Shown: in pieces, positions 44,744-53,839 of the stretch
How the letters are laid out: every line of letters starts with the position of its first letter
How positions within the stretch are numbered: the first letter of the stretch is position 1
Assembly: GCF_014982785.1 (NCBI RefSeq)
Contig: NZ_JADCKB010000021.1
Location: forward strand, 1-59,521
Source: Ructibacterium gallinarum
Lineage (GTDB): Bacteria; Bacillota; Clostridia; Monoglobales; Monoglobaceae
Length of the DNA: 59,521 nt
Direction: 5' to 3'
The notes under the pieces: generated by a model
What the model saw: only the letters and a program-made list of their open reading frames with translations
Told to the model about the DNA's origin: nothing
Databases searched by the model: none
Program-made: the position numbers and the translations under genes

Positions 44744-45523
44744 ATGATTTTCGAACAAGATGCGATAGCATTTCAAATTTTAGATATTTTTTACATAAAC
44801 CAAAGATGTACAAAAACATACAATTTTAACCGTAATTTTGATGCGCTTTCCTTCAGATATGAAGCAGATACAGTCATAGACACTAAGCATGAGCAAACAA
44901 CACTGTTTGACAATTCAATTTGTTTTTTTCCATCCTCTGTTAACTATATGCGTACAACAAAAAAAGATAGACTAATCGTAATCCACTTTAAAACATTTAA
45001 CTATCATTCAAATAAAATAGAACGTTATATCCCGACTGATTACCAAAAATATATTACTCTTTTTGAAAAAATTTTAAATTGCTGGAATCAGAAAGATATT
45101 TCATACAAACATAATGCTGCTGCACTGCTCAACAGTATTTTTGCTGAACTCTACAGGGATAACAAACCAGCAGAAAACCATAAATCAAAAATTTACCCAT
45201 CAATTAAATATATAGAGGAGAACTGTTTGAAAAAAACCTTTTCGTTGCAAGTTGCTGCAAAAAAATCTTTAATAAGCGAAACATACTTTCGAAAACTTTT
45301 TAAAGCTGAGTTTCATATTTCCCCAAAAAAATATGTAATAAACCGCAGAATGGAATATGCTGCATCACTGATACTTGCAGGCTATTTCACTTTACAGGAA
45401 ATAGCAGACATGTGCGGATATGATGACTATAAATATTTTTCTGTCGAATTCAAAAAAATGATAGGCGTATCTCCATCTAAATATACCTACAATCATAGAA
45501 ATAGCATCACATGGTCAAAATGA
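44744..45523 (+). CDS. AraC-family regulator (259 aa)
   Basis: Poorly conserved N-terminal sensor region (about 1-150) and a C-terminal AraC double HTH (about 155-255) with 'FSLQVAAKKSLISETYFRKL' and 'LQEIADMCGYDDYKYFSVEF', ending 'GVSPSKY'. CAGGGGGGATC gives a good ribosome site before the ATG, and a TATAAT box lies at 44713-44718 with TTGATT about 16 bases upstream. Divergent from the GH13 gene, which it probably controls; the operon at 38.8-43.0 kb could be a second target. Confidence 0.9.
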   Translation: MIFEQDAIAFQILDIFYINQRCTKTYNFNRNFDALSFRYEADTVIDTKHEQTTLFDNSICFFPSSVNYMRTTKKDRLIVIHFKTFNYHSNKIERYIPTDYQKYITLFEKILNCWNQKDISYKHNAAALLNSIFAELYRDNKPAENHKSKIYPSIKYIEENCLKKTFSLQVAAKKSLISETYFRKLFKAEFHISPKKYVINRRMEYAASLILAGYFTLQEIADMCGYDDYKYFSVEFKKMIGVSPSKYTYNHRNSITWSK

Positions 45524-45579
45524 TGTCCGGATGCTATCAAGCTGTATTTAACACACCCGATATATGCCAAAAATAAGGG

Positions 45580-45652
45580 TAGTCGCTATAGGGATCGATC
45601 CTATGGCCCTCTGTTTGTAAGGCAAATGCTCTCCCATCTGAGCGAAGCAACC
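45580..45652 (-). tRNA. Divergent tRNA-Val(TAC)-like gene, possibly a pseudogene
   Basis: The minus strand reads as a 73-base tRNA: D-arm GCTCAGATGGGAGAGC, anticodon loop CTTACAA (TAC) and T-arm ATAGG...CCTAT. However, the anticodon stem has a mismatch, the T-loop lacks the usual TTC, the acceptor stem has two wobble pairs, and the genomic 3' end is CCC rather than CCA. It may be a decayed copy left by a mobile element or a poorly conserved second valine tRNA. Confidence 0.5.
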
Positions 45653-45825
45653 AATTGCAACAGCAAAAGTTGCTATACATATATTACCGGCAGCATTTAA
45701 CTATTGTGAATCTTGTTTTTGTAAATATGTATATCTACCTCTTATTTTCTCTTAAATTGTCCGTTTTTCTTTCATTTATATGCCTTGCGCATTTTCTCAA
45801 AGCATAAATATTTATATATCTAAAC

Positions 45826-46497
45826 TTAACCAAACAGTTCCTGATTGTCAAATCCCTTTACTTCGCATACTTCATGATTGTTAGTTTGGGCAAAAAGCCA
45901 CTGGAACAGTTCTTTACTATTATATGCATTTATCCATGAATTGTGACCTACACCATTGCAAACGGTTAATCGAGCATCTCCGCCTGCGGCATTAACTGCA
46001 TCTACCATTTTAACGCTTTCTTCAACAAATACGGTTTCATCCTCACTACCATGATATGCCCAGATTTTAATATTTTTCAGTCTGCCTGCATTCCAATACA
46101 TACCGCCTCCACAAATGGGCACTATAGCGGCAAAAAGATGGGGCATGGTCATTGCCATCTGCCATGTGGCGTATCCTCCCATACTTGCACCTACAAGATA
46201 TACCTTTTCCGTCATTATAAACTTGTGACTTACGGCAAATTTGATAAAGTCTTGCAGCGCTTCAAAGATGTCAAACCAAGAATTTGCATAACACTGAGGA
46301 GCAAAAGTCACAGCATCAAATTCATACTTACTTGTTATTTCAAAATACGGATTAGAGCAAATCATATTTATATCAGTTCCTCTGCCCCCCGCTCCGTGCA
46401 AAAATACTATCAAAGGATATTTTCTATCTTCCGAAAAATCGTCAGGAACAGACAAAATATAGTCTAATTTTTTATACTTTAAGGTTGTAGTTTTCAT
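45826..46497 (-). CDS. Alpha/beta-hydrolase, carbohydrate-esterase-like (223 aa)
   Basis: Esterase of the prolyl-oligopeptidase / CE1-like group: oxyanion region 'VFLHGAGGRG', nucleophile S105 in GASMGGYA, Asp153 in HGSEDE and His185 in GVGHNSW. No signal peptide, so cytoplasmic; it could remove acetyl, feruloyl or similar groups from imported oligosaccharides. The ATG at 46497 is preferred because AAAGGA lies 10 bases upstream. Convergent with the AraC gene, with decayed mobile DNA upstream; it may be the right border of the glycan region. Confidence 0.85.
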   Translation of the reverse strand: MKTTTLKYKKLDYILSVPDDFSEDRKYPLIVFLHGAGGRGTDINMICSNPYFEITSKYEFDAVTFAPQCYANSWFDIFEALQDFIKFAVSHKFIMTEKVYLVGASMGGYATWQMAMTMPHLFAAIVPICGGGMYWNAGRLKNIKIWAYHGSEDETVFVEESVKMVDAVNAAGGDARLTVCNGVGHNSWINAYNSKELFQWLFAQTNNHEVCEVKGFDNQELFG

Positions 46498-46600
46498 AAA
46501 ATTCATTTCCTTTATAATCAATATTTATTTTCAAAAAAACGAGTTTATCGTTTTAAATTTAAAATTTCTTTTGCAAAAATTTTTTATTCTGCCGCATAGA

Positions 46601-46930
46601 TTAATACAGTTCATACAATATATTTTTATCTGACATAATACACACAGTTTTCCTTTCGGCAGCGGCATCTGGTAGAGCGGCATCCCTCCTCACGGTGCTC
46701 CGCAGACATGAAATACTGTAAATATGCTGGATCAGCACAATCTTGAACAATACAATCGGATAGATGCCCGGCCTACGATTATCCTCGCAGTACCGCTTCT
46801 CTACAAATTCATAATTCTTCTTGAAGTCGATTGCCTTATCGAGCTTCCGAAACAGATGCTCCTCAGGTACATTTTCTTCCAGACTTACAAATTTCCTCTG
46901 TCCTCAATTTTCTACGTTTTTTCCCAACAT
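46601..46930 (-). pseudogene. IS1182-family transposase N-terminal remnant
   Basis: An ATG at 46930 opens MLGKNVEN, then a TGA, then in the same frame 'FVSLEENVPEEHLFRKLDKA', 'DNRRPGIYPIVLFKIVLIQH' and 'YSISCLRSTVRRDA', the N-terminal dimer region of IS1182/IS5-group transposases (SLE..VPEDHLLRKID). It then runs into unrelated residues and stops at 46601; the DDE domain is gone. Just upstream (46973-47000) an inverted repeat around GATCACC/GGTGACC may be the IS end. Confidence 0.75.
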
Positions 46931-47255
46931 TTTGATTACCCCACTATTATACCATTCTCCCCCTACACGAGAAAAAGATCACCCCCAGGTGACCTTTTTC
47001 GACAAGCTAAAATGACTTGAGTCTATTCAGGTCACATTATACACCTATTTTTACATAATTCTTTAGGCAACCAAAAATTTCATCAGGTTTTACTCCATGG
47101 AACGAATGGTTCTACGCGAAGATGCTTTTACAACATTCATTTTTTCACAAATTGGTGTAAATCACCGCATCTATGATTCTTAAAAACCGCATAAACACTG
47201 GGTTTTTCGAATTTTATTTATCGATCGGTTTTATTGTGGGGATATGAGTTTTGTC

Positions 47256-47343
47256 TTTTATATAACTTCTTATAAGCTCTTAAAACTACATTTTTACGTC
47301 ATCTGTTAATATAACATTTTATATAAGTTTTTATAAATTCTTA
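47256..47343. repeat. Imperfect 27-bp direct repeats in AT-rich DNA
   Basis: 47256-47282 and 47317-47343 agree at 23 of 27 positions; both begin TTTTATATAA and contain TTATAA and TCTTA. They lie about 250 bases beyond the truncated integrase remnant and look like recombinase or accessory-protein sites at the end of a lost conjugative element. The rest of 46931-47590 holds no gene. Confidence 0.45.
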
Positions 47344-47590
47344 TATCTTCTTAGTGAAAAGTGGTAAATTAGACAATCTTAATTTTATCCTCAAGATTTG
47401 AAAAACTTTCTACCTTCTTTTCCATTATAGTTATGACTTTTTTTGATTTCTGTCATAACATTATCAGTAGAAGTTCTTCATATAATTATTTCTAATAGCA
47501 ATATTAAATACTAGATGTAATATTGTGTGAAGAATTTCCATGCTGCGTGGTTTAAATCCCAATTCATAAATTAAAGAAATATAAAATTTT

Positions 47591-47945
47591 TTAATATCTG
47601 TATATTACAGATTTTTTATTACCAAGAACAGGTTTAATATATTTATAATTTATTCTTGTTGATTGCTTTAATTCATATTTGGATTTCATATACTCATCAT
47701 AGATCTTATCTAATGTTATTTGTTTCGCTTCTTGAGGTGCAATATCATCTTCCAAATCTCTTTCAATCCTGCATTTCATATCTCTTAGAGATTCTTCACA
47801 TTTTTTACCATTTGAAATTTTATAAGCCGAAACCAATTTCCAACTATATATACTATGTTTCATCCCATTTCTATCAATATATCTGTACTCATATTTGCCA
47901 TCCGAATATTGTCTTTCATTTGTTATCTCGTTTTTTCTCTGCCAT
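47591..47945 (-). pseudogene. Tn916-type integrase N-terminal remnant
   Basis: The minus strand starts MAEKKRDNK at 47945, then hits a stop/frameshift, and in another frame reads 'SDGKYEYRYIDRNGMKHSIY', 'SWKLVSAYKISNGKKCEESL' and 'ITLDKIYDEYMKSKYELKQS', the arm-binding domain of Tn916-family integrases. It ends shortly after the core-binding domain begins; the catalytic domain is missing. A fossil of an excised or deleted conjugative element. Confidence 0.8.
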
Positions 47946-48214
47946 AAATCAACATCTCCAATCCGAGATAACTATAATAGGTATTAAACATAATAACATA
48001 ATTTTCCCCTTAGTTCAAGCATTAATTAAATACTATGCATATTATTTATAACATTTTCAAATTTTTTCTTTTAATTTGTGGTCCATTCCCATTCCACAAA
48101 ATAAAATCCGCATTCCTATGTTCATTTATATGTTGTGATATATTATAGTTGTAATTGAACCATAGTCAAAAAAGTGGATACAGGAACGAGGAAAATGGGA
48201 TAGCGGCAGTTTAG

Positions 48215-48256
48215 GCTTGCTCCCAATGCAAAAGTTCAGCCTAATTGGGAGCAAGC
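48215..48256. repeat. Perfect 13-bp inverted repeat
   Basis: GCTTGCTCCCAAT (48215-48227) and ATTGGGAGCAAGC (48244-48256) pair perfectly across a 16-base loop in the gene-free stretch 47946-48463. No T-run follows. It may be a leftover end structure of a mobile element or a stable RNA stem; no gene is visible around it. Confidence 0.5.
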
Positions 48257-48463
48257 ACGCCAAGGGATCCATGAAGGTGTATGGAATTGTATAAACCATC
48301 AATATATTCCATTTTATGTTATATACATAAAATGCACGTCAGTTTCAATAACATATTATTGCGATTTTATCATAATATTATTTTGCCATAACTTTTGCTG
48401 TCCCACATAGATTAAAAAAATATTTTCTTTCATTTTATCAAACATCGCAGCGCTTTCTAACTT

Positions 48464-49828
48464 CTAAAATTTTTCTATAATTCCATAATCTGCATAATCA
48501 AAAATTGGTGCATTCGGATCAGGATTGACAGCAATAATGCTTTGTGCTCCTTCAATGGCACAGACATGCTGAACCGCGCCAGAAATTCCCACTGCGATAT
48601 AAATCTTTGGGCTTACCGTTTTTCCGGTCAGGCCTATTTGCGCAGAATACGGCATTTGATCCATGTCTACAAGCCCCCGCGAAGCGGCAAGCTGTGCCCC
48701 AATCTTTTTTGCAAAATCTTGCAGCTTATCTATTTCTGACGCTGCGCCCCGGCCACCGGCAACAATAATATCCGCACTATCCGATTTCGTTCTCACCGTT
48801 GCCATCTGCGGTCTGGTCAGGCATTCGATTTTCGCTGTGACCCGGCCGCCCAGCGCCGGTCTGTAAATGTATAGCTTCCTGCCGTCTGTTTCCAGCTGCG
48901 TGCAGTCTGCGCAAAGGCCTGTCTGTAATGCGGCTGCGGCAATCGAAGCATTGATTCTTCCCCACGCATCTGAGTTCCACAGAATAACTTCTGGTTTTTC
49001 TGCCGCGGCTCTTTGGAGGATTTTTTCAACCGGCTCTTTGGGAATCCGTACCACTTGATCTGCGATTGCCTTTGCGTAAGGAAAAACATCTTCTCCGACA
49101 GCCCAAACACATGGCAGGCGCTGACTGCTCTGTTCCTTTTCTTCCCATACCCGTCCAGTCCTTTTCATTTCCTTTTTTAACTGTTCTATTAAAGGAAACA
49201 GATTGTCCATAGAAACAAACTGACAATTTCGCTTTCCCCGCTCACTTTCAAAAGTTTGAAGCACTCTGGTTGCAGATCCCCGCAAGCCGCAGTGATCCGG
49301 ACTGCATCCCAAAACCGTATTATCCCAAAGGATCACCTCCTGTGTCCTGGAAAAAATACTTGGAAAACGCAGCCGATATTCTTTCTCCATCGTAATTAAA
49401 GCCGGGAGAGCAGAACGCACCTGTCCCTCTCGTGTTCTAACTGTTACCGCATCTTTTTCTGCCGTAACTGACAATGCCCCGGTAAGCAAAGAGCATCCTA
49501 TCATCTGCGAAAGCATAACCCCCACTTGGGCAGTACTTCCGTCAATGCTCTGCCGGCCGCAAAGGATCAAATCAAATGGCAATTTTTTTATCGCAGCCGC
49601 CAAAACATTAGCAGTTGCAAGAGTGTCCGAGCCGGCATACAACTTATCTGTTATCAAAATTGCTTTTGCACCCAAACGCGTCAAGGCCGAAACTGTCTCT
49701 TTTGTATGCTCTGCCCCCATCGATAAAATGGTGACGTCTTCTGACAAGGTAAGAGCACATTCCAAGGCAGAAGCATCAAAAGGATTGATTTCCCCTTGAA
49801 TAATTTTGACACAAACCAAAATTTTCAT
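48464..49828 (-). CDS. Fused electron-transfer flavoprotein EtfB-EtfA (454 aa)
   Basis: One chain holding both Etf subunits. Residues 1 to about 190 are EtfB-like ('ILVCVKIIQG', 'LILCGRQSIDGSTAQVGV'), and about 225-454 are EtfA-like with the FAD-binding C-terminus ('AGGRGAASEIDKLQDFAKKI', 'ASRGLVDMDQMPYSAQIGLT', 'YIAVGISGAVQH', 'PIFDYADYGI'). Separate subunits total 550-600 residues, so the fusion is compact, with shortened linkers. It passes electrons between dehydrogenases and ferredoxin or NAD. The start overlaps the FGGY kinase stop (ATGA). Its natural partners here are the FAD dehydrogenase and Fe-S proteins at 53830-56331. Whether it can bifurcate electrons is unknown. Confidence 0.88.
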   Translation of the reverse strand: MKILVCVKIIQGEINPFDASALECALTLSEDVTILSMGAEHTKETVSALTRLGAKAILITDKLYAGSDTLATANVLAAAIKKLPFDLILCGRQSIDGSTAQVGVMLSQMIGCSLLTGALSVTAEKDAVTVRTREGQVRSALPALITMEKEYRLRFPSIFSRTQEVILWDNTVLGCSPDHCGLRGSATRVLQTFESERGKRNCQFVSMDNLFPLIEQLKKEMKRTGRVWEEKEQSSQRLPCVWAVGEDVFPYAKAIADQVVRIPKEPVEKILQRAAAEKPEVILWNSDAWGRINASIAAAALQTGLCADCTQLETDGRKLYIYRPALGGRVTAKIECLTRPQMATVRTKSDSADIIVAGGRGAASEIDKLQDFAKKIGAQLAASRGLVDMDQMPYSAQIGLTGKTVSPKIYIAVGISGAVQHVCAIEGAQSIIAVNPDPNAPIFDYADYGIIEKF

Positions 49829-51300
49829 TTTATTTCTCCATTATAAATAGGCTCCAGCGCTTTTTGCACCGCTTTATATTTTTGAAAGATCTCGGCATAT
49901 TTCTTCGTATTTTCCGTACAAGGCACAGTTTCTGCTACCGTTTTGTTGCACAACCCTACTGCCTGCTCCAAGTTTTCAAAAATACCTGCTGCGGTTCCTG
50001 CCAGCATTGCGCTTCCAAAGGAAGAATCCGCATGTTTCATGGTAAGAAGCCGGATTCCCAAAACATCGCTCAACATCTGTCTCCAAATGGGACTTTTCCC
50101 GCCGCCGCCAATGATTGCCGCCGTGTCCTCATGGGCAATGCAAAGATGATCCAGCATGGTCTTGCAGTCCAGCATGGACATGGCGACCCCTTCCATGACA
50201 GCTCTGGCAAAATGGGCTTTGGTATGAGATGCACGAATCCCGATAAAATCCGCACACAGTCTGGGATTGGCATAGGGTGTCAGTTCTCCGTTGAGATATG
50301 GGTGAAAAAGCAGGCCGTCTGTTCCCGGCGGAATTTTTGCCGCTTTTTTATCCAGCTCTTTATAATCTCCTCCAAAGGTATCCCGAAACCATCGGTAAGA
50401 AGCGGCACAAGATTTGGTGGCCGTCCCCGGATAAAACAATCCATCTATAACATGGGAATAATTGACCAAATTGGCATCCGGATACGGACGATCGGTAACA
50501 ACACAAATTCTGCCGGCTGTGGCCAGTTTGACCACCATCTGCCCTTTTAAAACCGCCCCGGCCGCAAAAACCTCCATCACCGTATCCGTTGTTCCGCAAA
50601 TAACCGGCGTGCCCTCGCAAAGTCCAGTCAATTTTGCAGCAATTCCGGTAATGCATCCAGTCTGGTCAGAAGGGCTGACAATTTTGGGCATCCGCTCTAT
50701 ATCAATGTCCAAAATACCGCAAAGTTCCTTGCTCCACTCCATCTTTTGGCTGTCAAACATCATACTGCCCTGTGCCTCTATATAATCGGTCACATAATCT
50801 CCGGTAAAACAATGCCTGACATAATCCTTAGCAAAAAGTATTTTCCGCATCTGCCGCCAGGAATCCGGCTCATTTTTCTTCAACCACAAAAGCTGCGGCA
50901 AAGTCCATATGGTATCGGGATGATGCAAAACCTGCTTTTCAATCAAACCCGCATATTGCTCCTTTAAATATTCTGTTTCAGCAATGCACCTGGTATCGGT
51001 CCAGTAAATAGCCGGACGGATCACATGAAAATCCTCATCCAAAATTACTGCGGTATGGGTTGCGGCGTCCAGCGCCAGCGCAGCAATTTCCTGCGGTCGA
51101 ATCCCGCTTTCTGCAAGGACCGCCTGAATATTTTTACAAGCCGCCTCTACCCAATCCTGCGGATCCTGTTCTGCGTATCCAGGCTGCGGATAATATGTGG
51201 GGTACTCACAGCTGCTCACTGCGCACACTTCTCCGTCTTCCCGCAGAAGCGTGGCCTTGGAAGCCCCGCCGCCAAAATCAATTCCAAGAAAATATTTCAT
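49825..51300 (-). CDS. FGGY-family carbohydrate kinase (491 aa)
   Basis: Two actin-like ATPase domains: N-terminal phosphate loop 'FLGIDFGGGASKATL', substrate region 'IYWTDTRC', adenosine motif 'PVICGTTDTVMEV' and C-terminal 'AIIGGGGKSPIWRQML'. Overall closest in feel to xylulokinase or related kinases. It phosphorylates a sugar, ketose or polyol in the cytoplasm. The ATG at 51300 is chosen (GAGGG 8 bases upstream) over a GTG at 51303. It sits between the IolB-like gene and the Etf fusion, overlapping the latter by 4 bases. Confidence 0.88.
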   Translation of the reverse strand: MKYFLGIDFGGGASKATLLREDGEVCAVSSCEYPTYYPQPGYAEQDPQDWVEAACKNIQAVLAESGIRPQEIAALALDAATHTAVILDEDFHVIRPAIYWTDTRCIAETEYLKEQYAGLIEKQVLHHPDTIWTLPQLLWLKKNEPDSWRQMRKILFAKDYVRHCFTGDYVTDYIEAQGSMMFDSQKMEWSKELCGILDIDIERMPKIVSPSDQTGCITGIAAKLTGLCEGTPVICGTTDTVMEVFAAGAVLKGQMVVKLATAGRICVVTDRPYPDANLVNYSHVIDGLFYPGTATKSCAASYRWFRDTFGGDYKELDKKAAKIPPGTDGLLFHPYLNGELTPYANPRLCADFIGIRASHTKAHFARAVMEGVAMSMLDCKTMLDHLCIAHEDTAAIIGGGGKSPIWRQMLSDVLGIRLLTMKHADSSFGSAMLAGTAAGIFENLEQAVGLCNKTVAETVPCTENTKKYAEIFQKYKAVQKALEPIYNGEIK

Positions 51301-51322
51301 CACTGTTCCCTCGTTTGCCTTT

Positions 51323-52111
51323 TTATTGATTCAGCCATGCATGATCTTGATCGGTAGTCATGAAAAAGCCCCTGTCCTTACCGGCCATGACCCAAAGGTA
51401 ATAATTGTCATAGCCCGGTGCAGCATGAAATGGATGATATCCTTTCGGAATTTCCACAAAATCACCGGATTTTACGGTATAGATCTCATCAATGTCTCCT
51501 TCCATGGTATAAACCCTCTGTACACCAAACCCCTGCGGCTTCTTAAATTCATAATAATAAATCTCTTCCGTTTCTGCCTCAGTTGGCATATTGTCATCGT
51601 CATGTTTGTGCGGCGGATAACTTGCCCATTGTCCGCCTTTGACAAAGGCTTCGCCGATATAAAGCATATCCGCTTCGGTCCTTTCATCCAATATAAAATG
51701 GGCTTCCCTCTCCCAGCCCGGCTTACCCAGCTGTTTGATTACCACATCTTCCGGCTGAATCAAAATCGGTTTACGGCGGCTGACAGACGGTGATTTACAA
51801 ACCGCAATAGAGACTTCTCCCACCGCAGTAACAGAAAACGGCTGATTTGCCGGCAGATATACACATGTGGCCGGGCCATCAAACACATCCTTTCTTTTTC
51901 CAACGTTTTTAAAGGAAAAATCTTCGCCTGTAACCGTACATTTTCCACCCAAAACTACCAGCGCATACTCCTTGTCTTTTTCTTTATATCCCTTGGTTTC
52001 GCCGTCACGCAAGCGAAGCATGTCGATCTCCACCTTTTGGCAACCGCTGTTTTCTTTTGCATAAATAACGGATTTTCCGTATTTTTTATTCCATGTTCTT
52101 TTCAAATTCAT
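51323..52111 (-). CDS. iolB: IolB-type 5-deoxy-glucuronate isomerase (262 aa)
   Basis: Double cupin isomerase of the IolB family: 'WASYPPHKHDDD' and 'EEIYYYEFKKPQGFGVQRVY' carry the metal-binding His and Glu residues, and 'IPKGYHPFHAAPGYDNYYLW' the last His. In myo-inositol catabolism IolB turns 5-deoxy-glucuronate into 5-dehydro-2-deoxy-gluconate, which IolC phosphorylates and IolJ cleaves. The next two genes upstream are IolC-like and IolJ-like, so this three-step segment is complete. Its start lies 26 bases inside the kinase gene, coupling the two. Confidence 0.88.
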   Translation of the reverse strand: MNLKRTWNKKYGKSVIYAKENSGCQKVEIDMLRLRDGETKGYKEKDKEYALVVLGGKCTVTGEDFSFKNVGKRKDVFDGPATCVYLPANQPFSVTAVGEVSIAVCKSPSVSRRKPILIQPEDVVIKQLGKPGWEREAHFILDERTEADMLYIGEAFVKGGQWASYPPHKHDDDNMPTEAETEEIYYYEFKKPQGFGVQRVYTMEGDIDEIYTVKSGDFVEIPKGYHPFHAAPGYDNYYLWVMAGKDRGFFMTTDQDHAWLNQ

Positions 52112-53015
52112 GATATCCCCGCTCCTTTAAAAATTGAATTACTTCCTCATATGCCGGTACACCCTGACGCGCTCCCAGTCTGGTGCATTTAATTGCCGAA
52201 ACCGCACTGGAAAAAACACAGGCCTTATAATAGTCCATCCCTCTTACGACTGCAAAAGCAAAGGCTCCGTGAAAAACATCTCCTGCACCATTAGAATCCA
52301 CTGCAGATACCGGAAATGCCGGATAGGCAGAAACCGTTTCTCCATCAAACAAAATTCCGCCTTCCTTTCCTTGGGTAATGACCACCACACGTGGCTGATA
52401 CTGCGCAAATAGTTTTTTTGCGGCCTCCTCTGCTGATTCTGCTCCGGTATATCCCAAAGCAAATTCTTGAGAAGGGATCAGATAATCCGCCATGGGCAGA
52501 AGCGACGCAATGCCGCTGTAAAGCCCTCCTGCGTCATAAAGCACCTTGGTACCGCTTTTTCGGGCAAGCGCTGCTCCTTCTATAGCCGCGCTTAGTTCAT
52601 TGCCGTCCACCATCAGCATCTTCGCTTTTTGAATACCCTGCTTTTGTTTTTCGTTCAAAACAAGCGGCGGTATGTTTCCTTTATCAAAAACACAAGTTCT
52701 GGAAACCGTTTTTTCAGAAAGCCAGATATAAGAGGTAAACGCCTGATATCCGGGCTCGCTGACAATATATTCCCGGGAAACCCCGTATTTTTCAAAATCA
52801 TCCGCCAAAAACCTGCTTGCGGCATCATCAGAGAGGCATCCCAAAAAGGCCGTGCTTTCTCCCAGTCTGGAAGCGGCTGTCAGCCCAGTGGCACAGGGTC
52901 CCCCACCACTGACTTTGATCTCTGATGCACGCATTTTTGTATCCTCATCCGGATAACATGGGAGGGTAACCAACGTATCATATACATTTGCACCAATTCC
53001 TACAATATTGATCAT
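52086..53015 (-). CDS. PfkB-family sugar kinase, IolC-like role (309 aa)
   Basis: Ribokinase/PfkB fold: N-terminal 'VSGGGPCATGLTAASRLG' and the catalytic anion-hole motif 'DSNGAGDVFHGAF' with the base Asp. In this position, between IolB-like and class II aldolase genes, it probably phosphorylates 5-dehydro-2-deoxy-gluconate or an analogous keto acid or ketose. Sequence alone does not separate IolC from other PfkB kinases. The start overlaps the aldolase stop by 4 bases (ATGA). Confidence 0.85.
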   Translation of the reverse strand: MINIVGIGANVYDTLVTLPCYPDEDTKMRASEIKVSGGGPCATGLTAASRLGESTAFLGCLSDDAASRFLADDFEKYGVSREYIVSEPGYQAFTSYIWLSEKTVSRTCVFDKGNIPPLVLNEKQKQGIQKAKMLMVDGNELSAAIEGAALARKSGTKVLYDAGGLYSGIASLLPMADYLIPSQEFALGYTGAESAEEAAKKLFAQYQPRVVVITQGKEGGILFDGETVSAYPAFPVSAVDSNGAGDVFHGAFAFAVVRGMDYYKACVFSSAVSAIKCTRLGARQGVPAYEEVIQFLKERGYHEFEKNME

Positions 53016-53839
53016 GCTTGATTCTCAGCTCCTAAAAGTTCCATCTTTCCTTTTGCAAAAGCAGCCACATTGGGAATGACATCCTTCATAAACATATCAA
53101 TCGCAATCTTGTCACGGGAACCTGCAAACACAGCATCCAGGAAAGAATAACAAAGATCTGTTCCAAAATTCACTTTGCGGATTCCAGCTTCAATCGCCGC
53201 TTTGATCTGATCATCCGGAACGCCGCTGCCGCCGTGAAGCACCAACGGAATCTGTACAGCATCCTTGATTTCCTTGATTCTTTCAATATCTAGTTTTGGT
53301 GCTTTTTTATACCGGCCATGCGCCGTTCCCACCAAAACTGCCAGCGCAGAAACATGAGTCTTTTCCACATATTCTAGAGCCTCTGCCGGCTTGGTATATT
53401 CATCCATCACGGCATCATTGACGCTTCCCACATGTCCCAGTTCGCCTTCTACCGGGATATCGACTGCACTGCACAGTTCGGAAACCTGCTGGGTGATTGC
53501 AATGTTTTCCTCCAGTACACAGGCAGATGCATCAATCATGATACCAGTACAGCCATAACGCACTGCCTTCACTACCTCATGCATACCTGCACCGTGATCA
53601 AGATGAAAACATACCGGGACTTTAGCCTGCTGCGCTGCCGCCAAAATCACAGGAGCCAGAAAATATGCTTCTTCATTGGTAAAAAGCCGGGAATAACTCT
53701 GCAAAATAACCGGGGCATTGGATTCCTCTGCGGCCCGGATCACCCCCATCACCGTTTCCATATTATACACATTGAACGCCGGCACTGCATAACCGCCTTT
53801 TTCCGCTTCTGCTAAAATTTCATTTAATTTTACAAGCAT
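53012..53839 (-). CDS. Class II aldolase, FbaA/GatY/IolJ family (275 aa)
   Basis: Zn-dependent TIM-barrel aldolase: Zn-binding His in 'VCFHLDHG' with the catalytic Asp, 'VEGELGHVGSVND', second Zn His in 'LVGTAHGRY', third in 'LVLHGGSGVPDD', and phosphate-binding 'VNFGTDLC'. It cleaves a ketose-phosphate to DHAP plus an aldehyde. Beside IolB- and IolC-like genes, IolJ (giving malonate semialdehyde) is the best match; tagatose-bisphosphate aldolase is the alternative. It overlaps the Fe-S gene by 10 bases. Confidence 0.87.
   Translation of the reverse strand: MLVKLNEILAEAEKGGYAVPAFNVYNMETVMGVIRAAEESNAPVILQSYSRLFTNEEAYFLAPVILAAAQQAKVPVCFHLDHGAGMHEVVKAVRYGCTGIMIDASACVLEENIAITQQVSELCSAVDIPVEGELGHVGSVNDAVMDEYTKPAEALEYVEKTHVSALAVLVGTAHGRYKKAPKLDIERIKEIKDAVQIPLVLHGGSGVPDDQIKAAIEAGIRKVNFGTDLCYSFLDAVFAGSRDKIAIDMFMKDVIPNVAAFAKGKMELLGAENQA

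Noticed and set aside
46660-46710. tRNA-like string around CTGGTAGAGCGGCATCC
   Set aside because: It lies inside the IS1182 coding remnant and does not fold into a cloverleaf.
47256-47343. Possible CRISPR array from repeated AT-rich units
   Set aside because: Only two imperfect copies, low complexity, no further units and no cas genes anywhere in the window.
47591-47863. 90-residue minus-strand frame as a functional gene
   Set aside because: It is the N-terminal fragment of a Tn916-type integrase with a broken start and no catalytic domain, so it is listed as a pseudogene.
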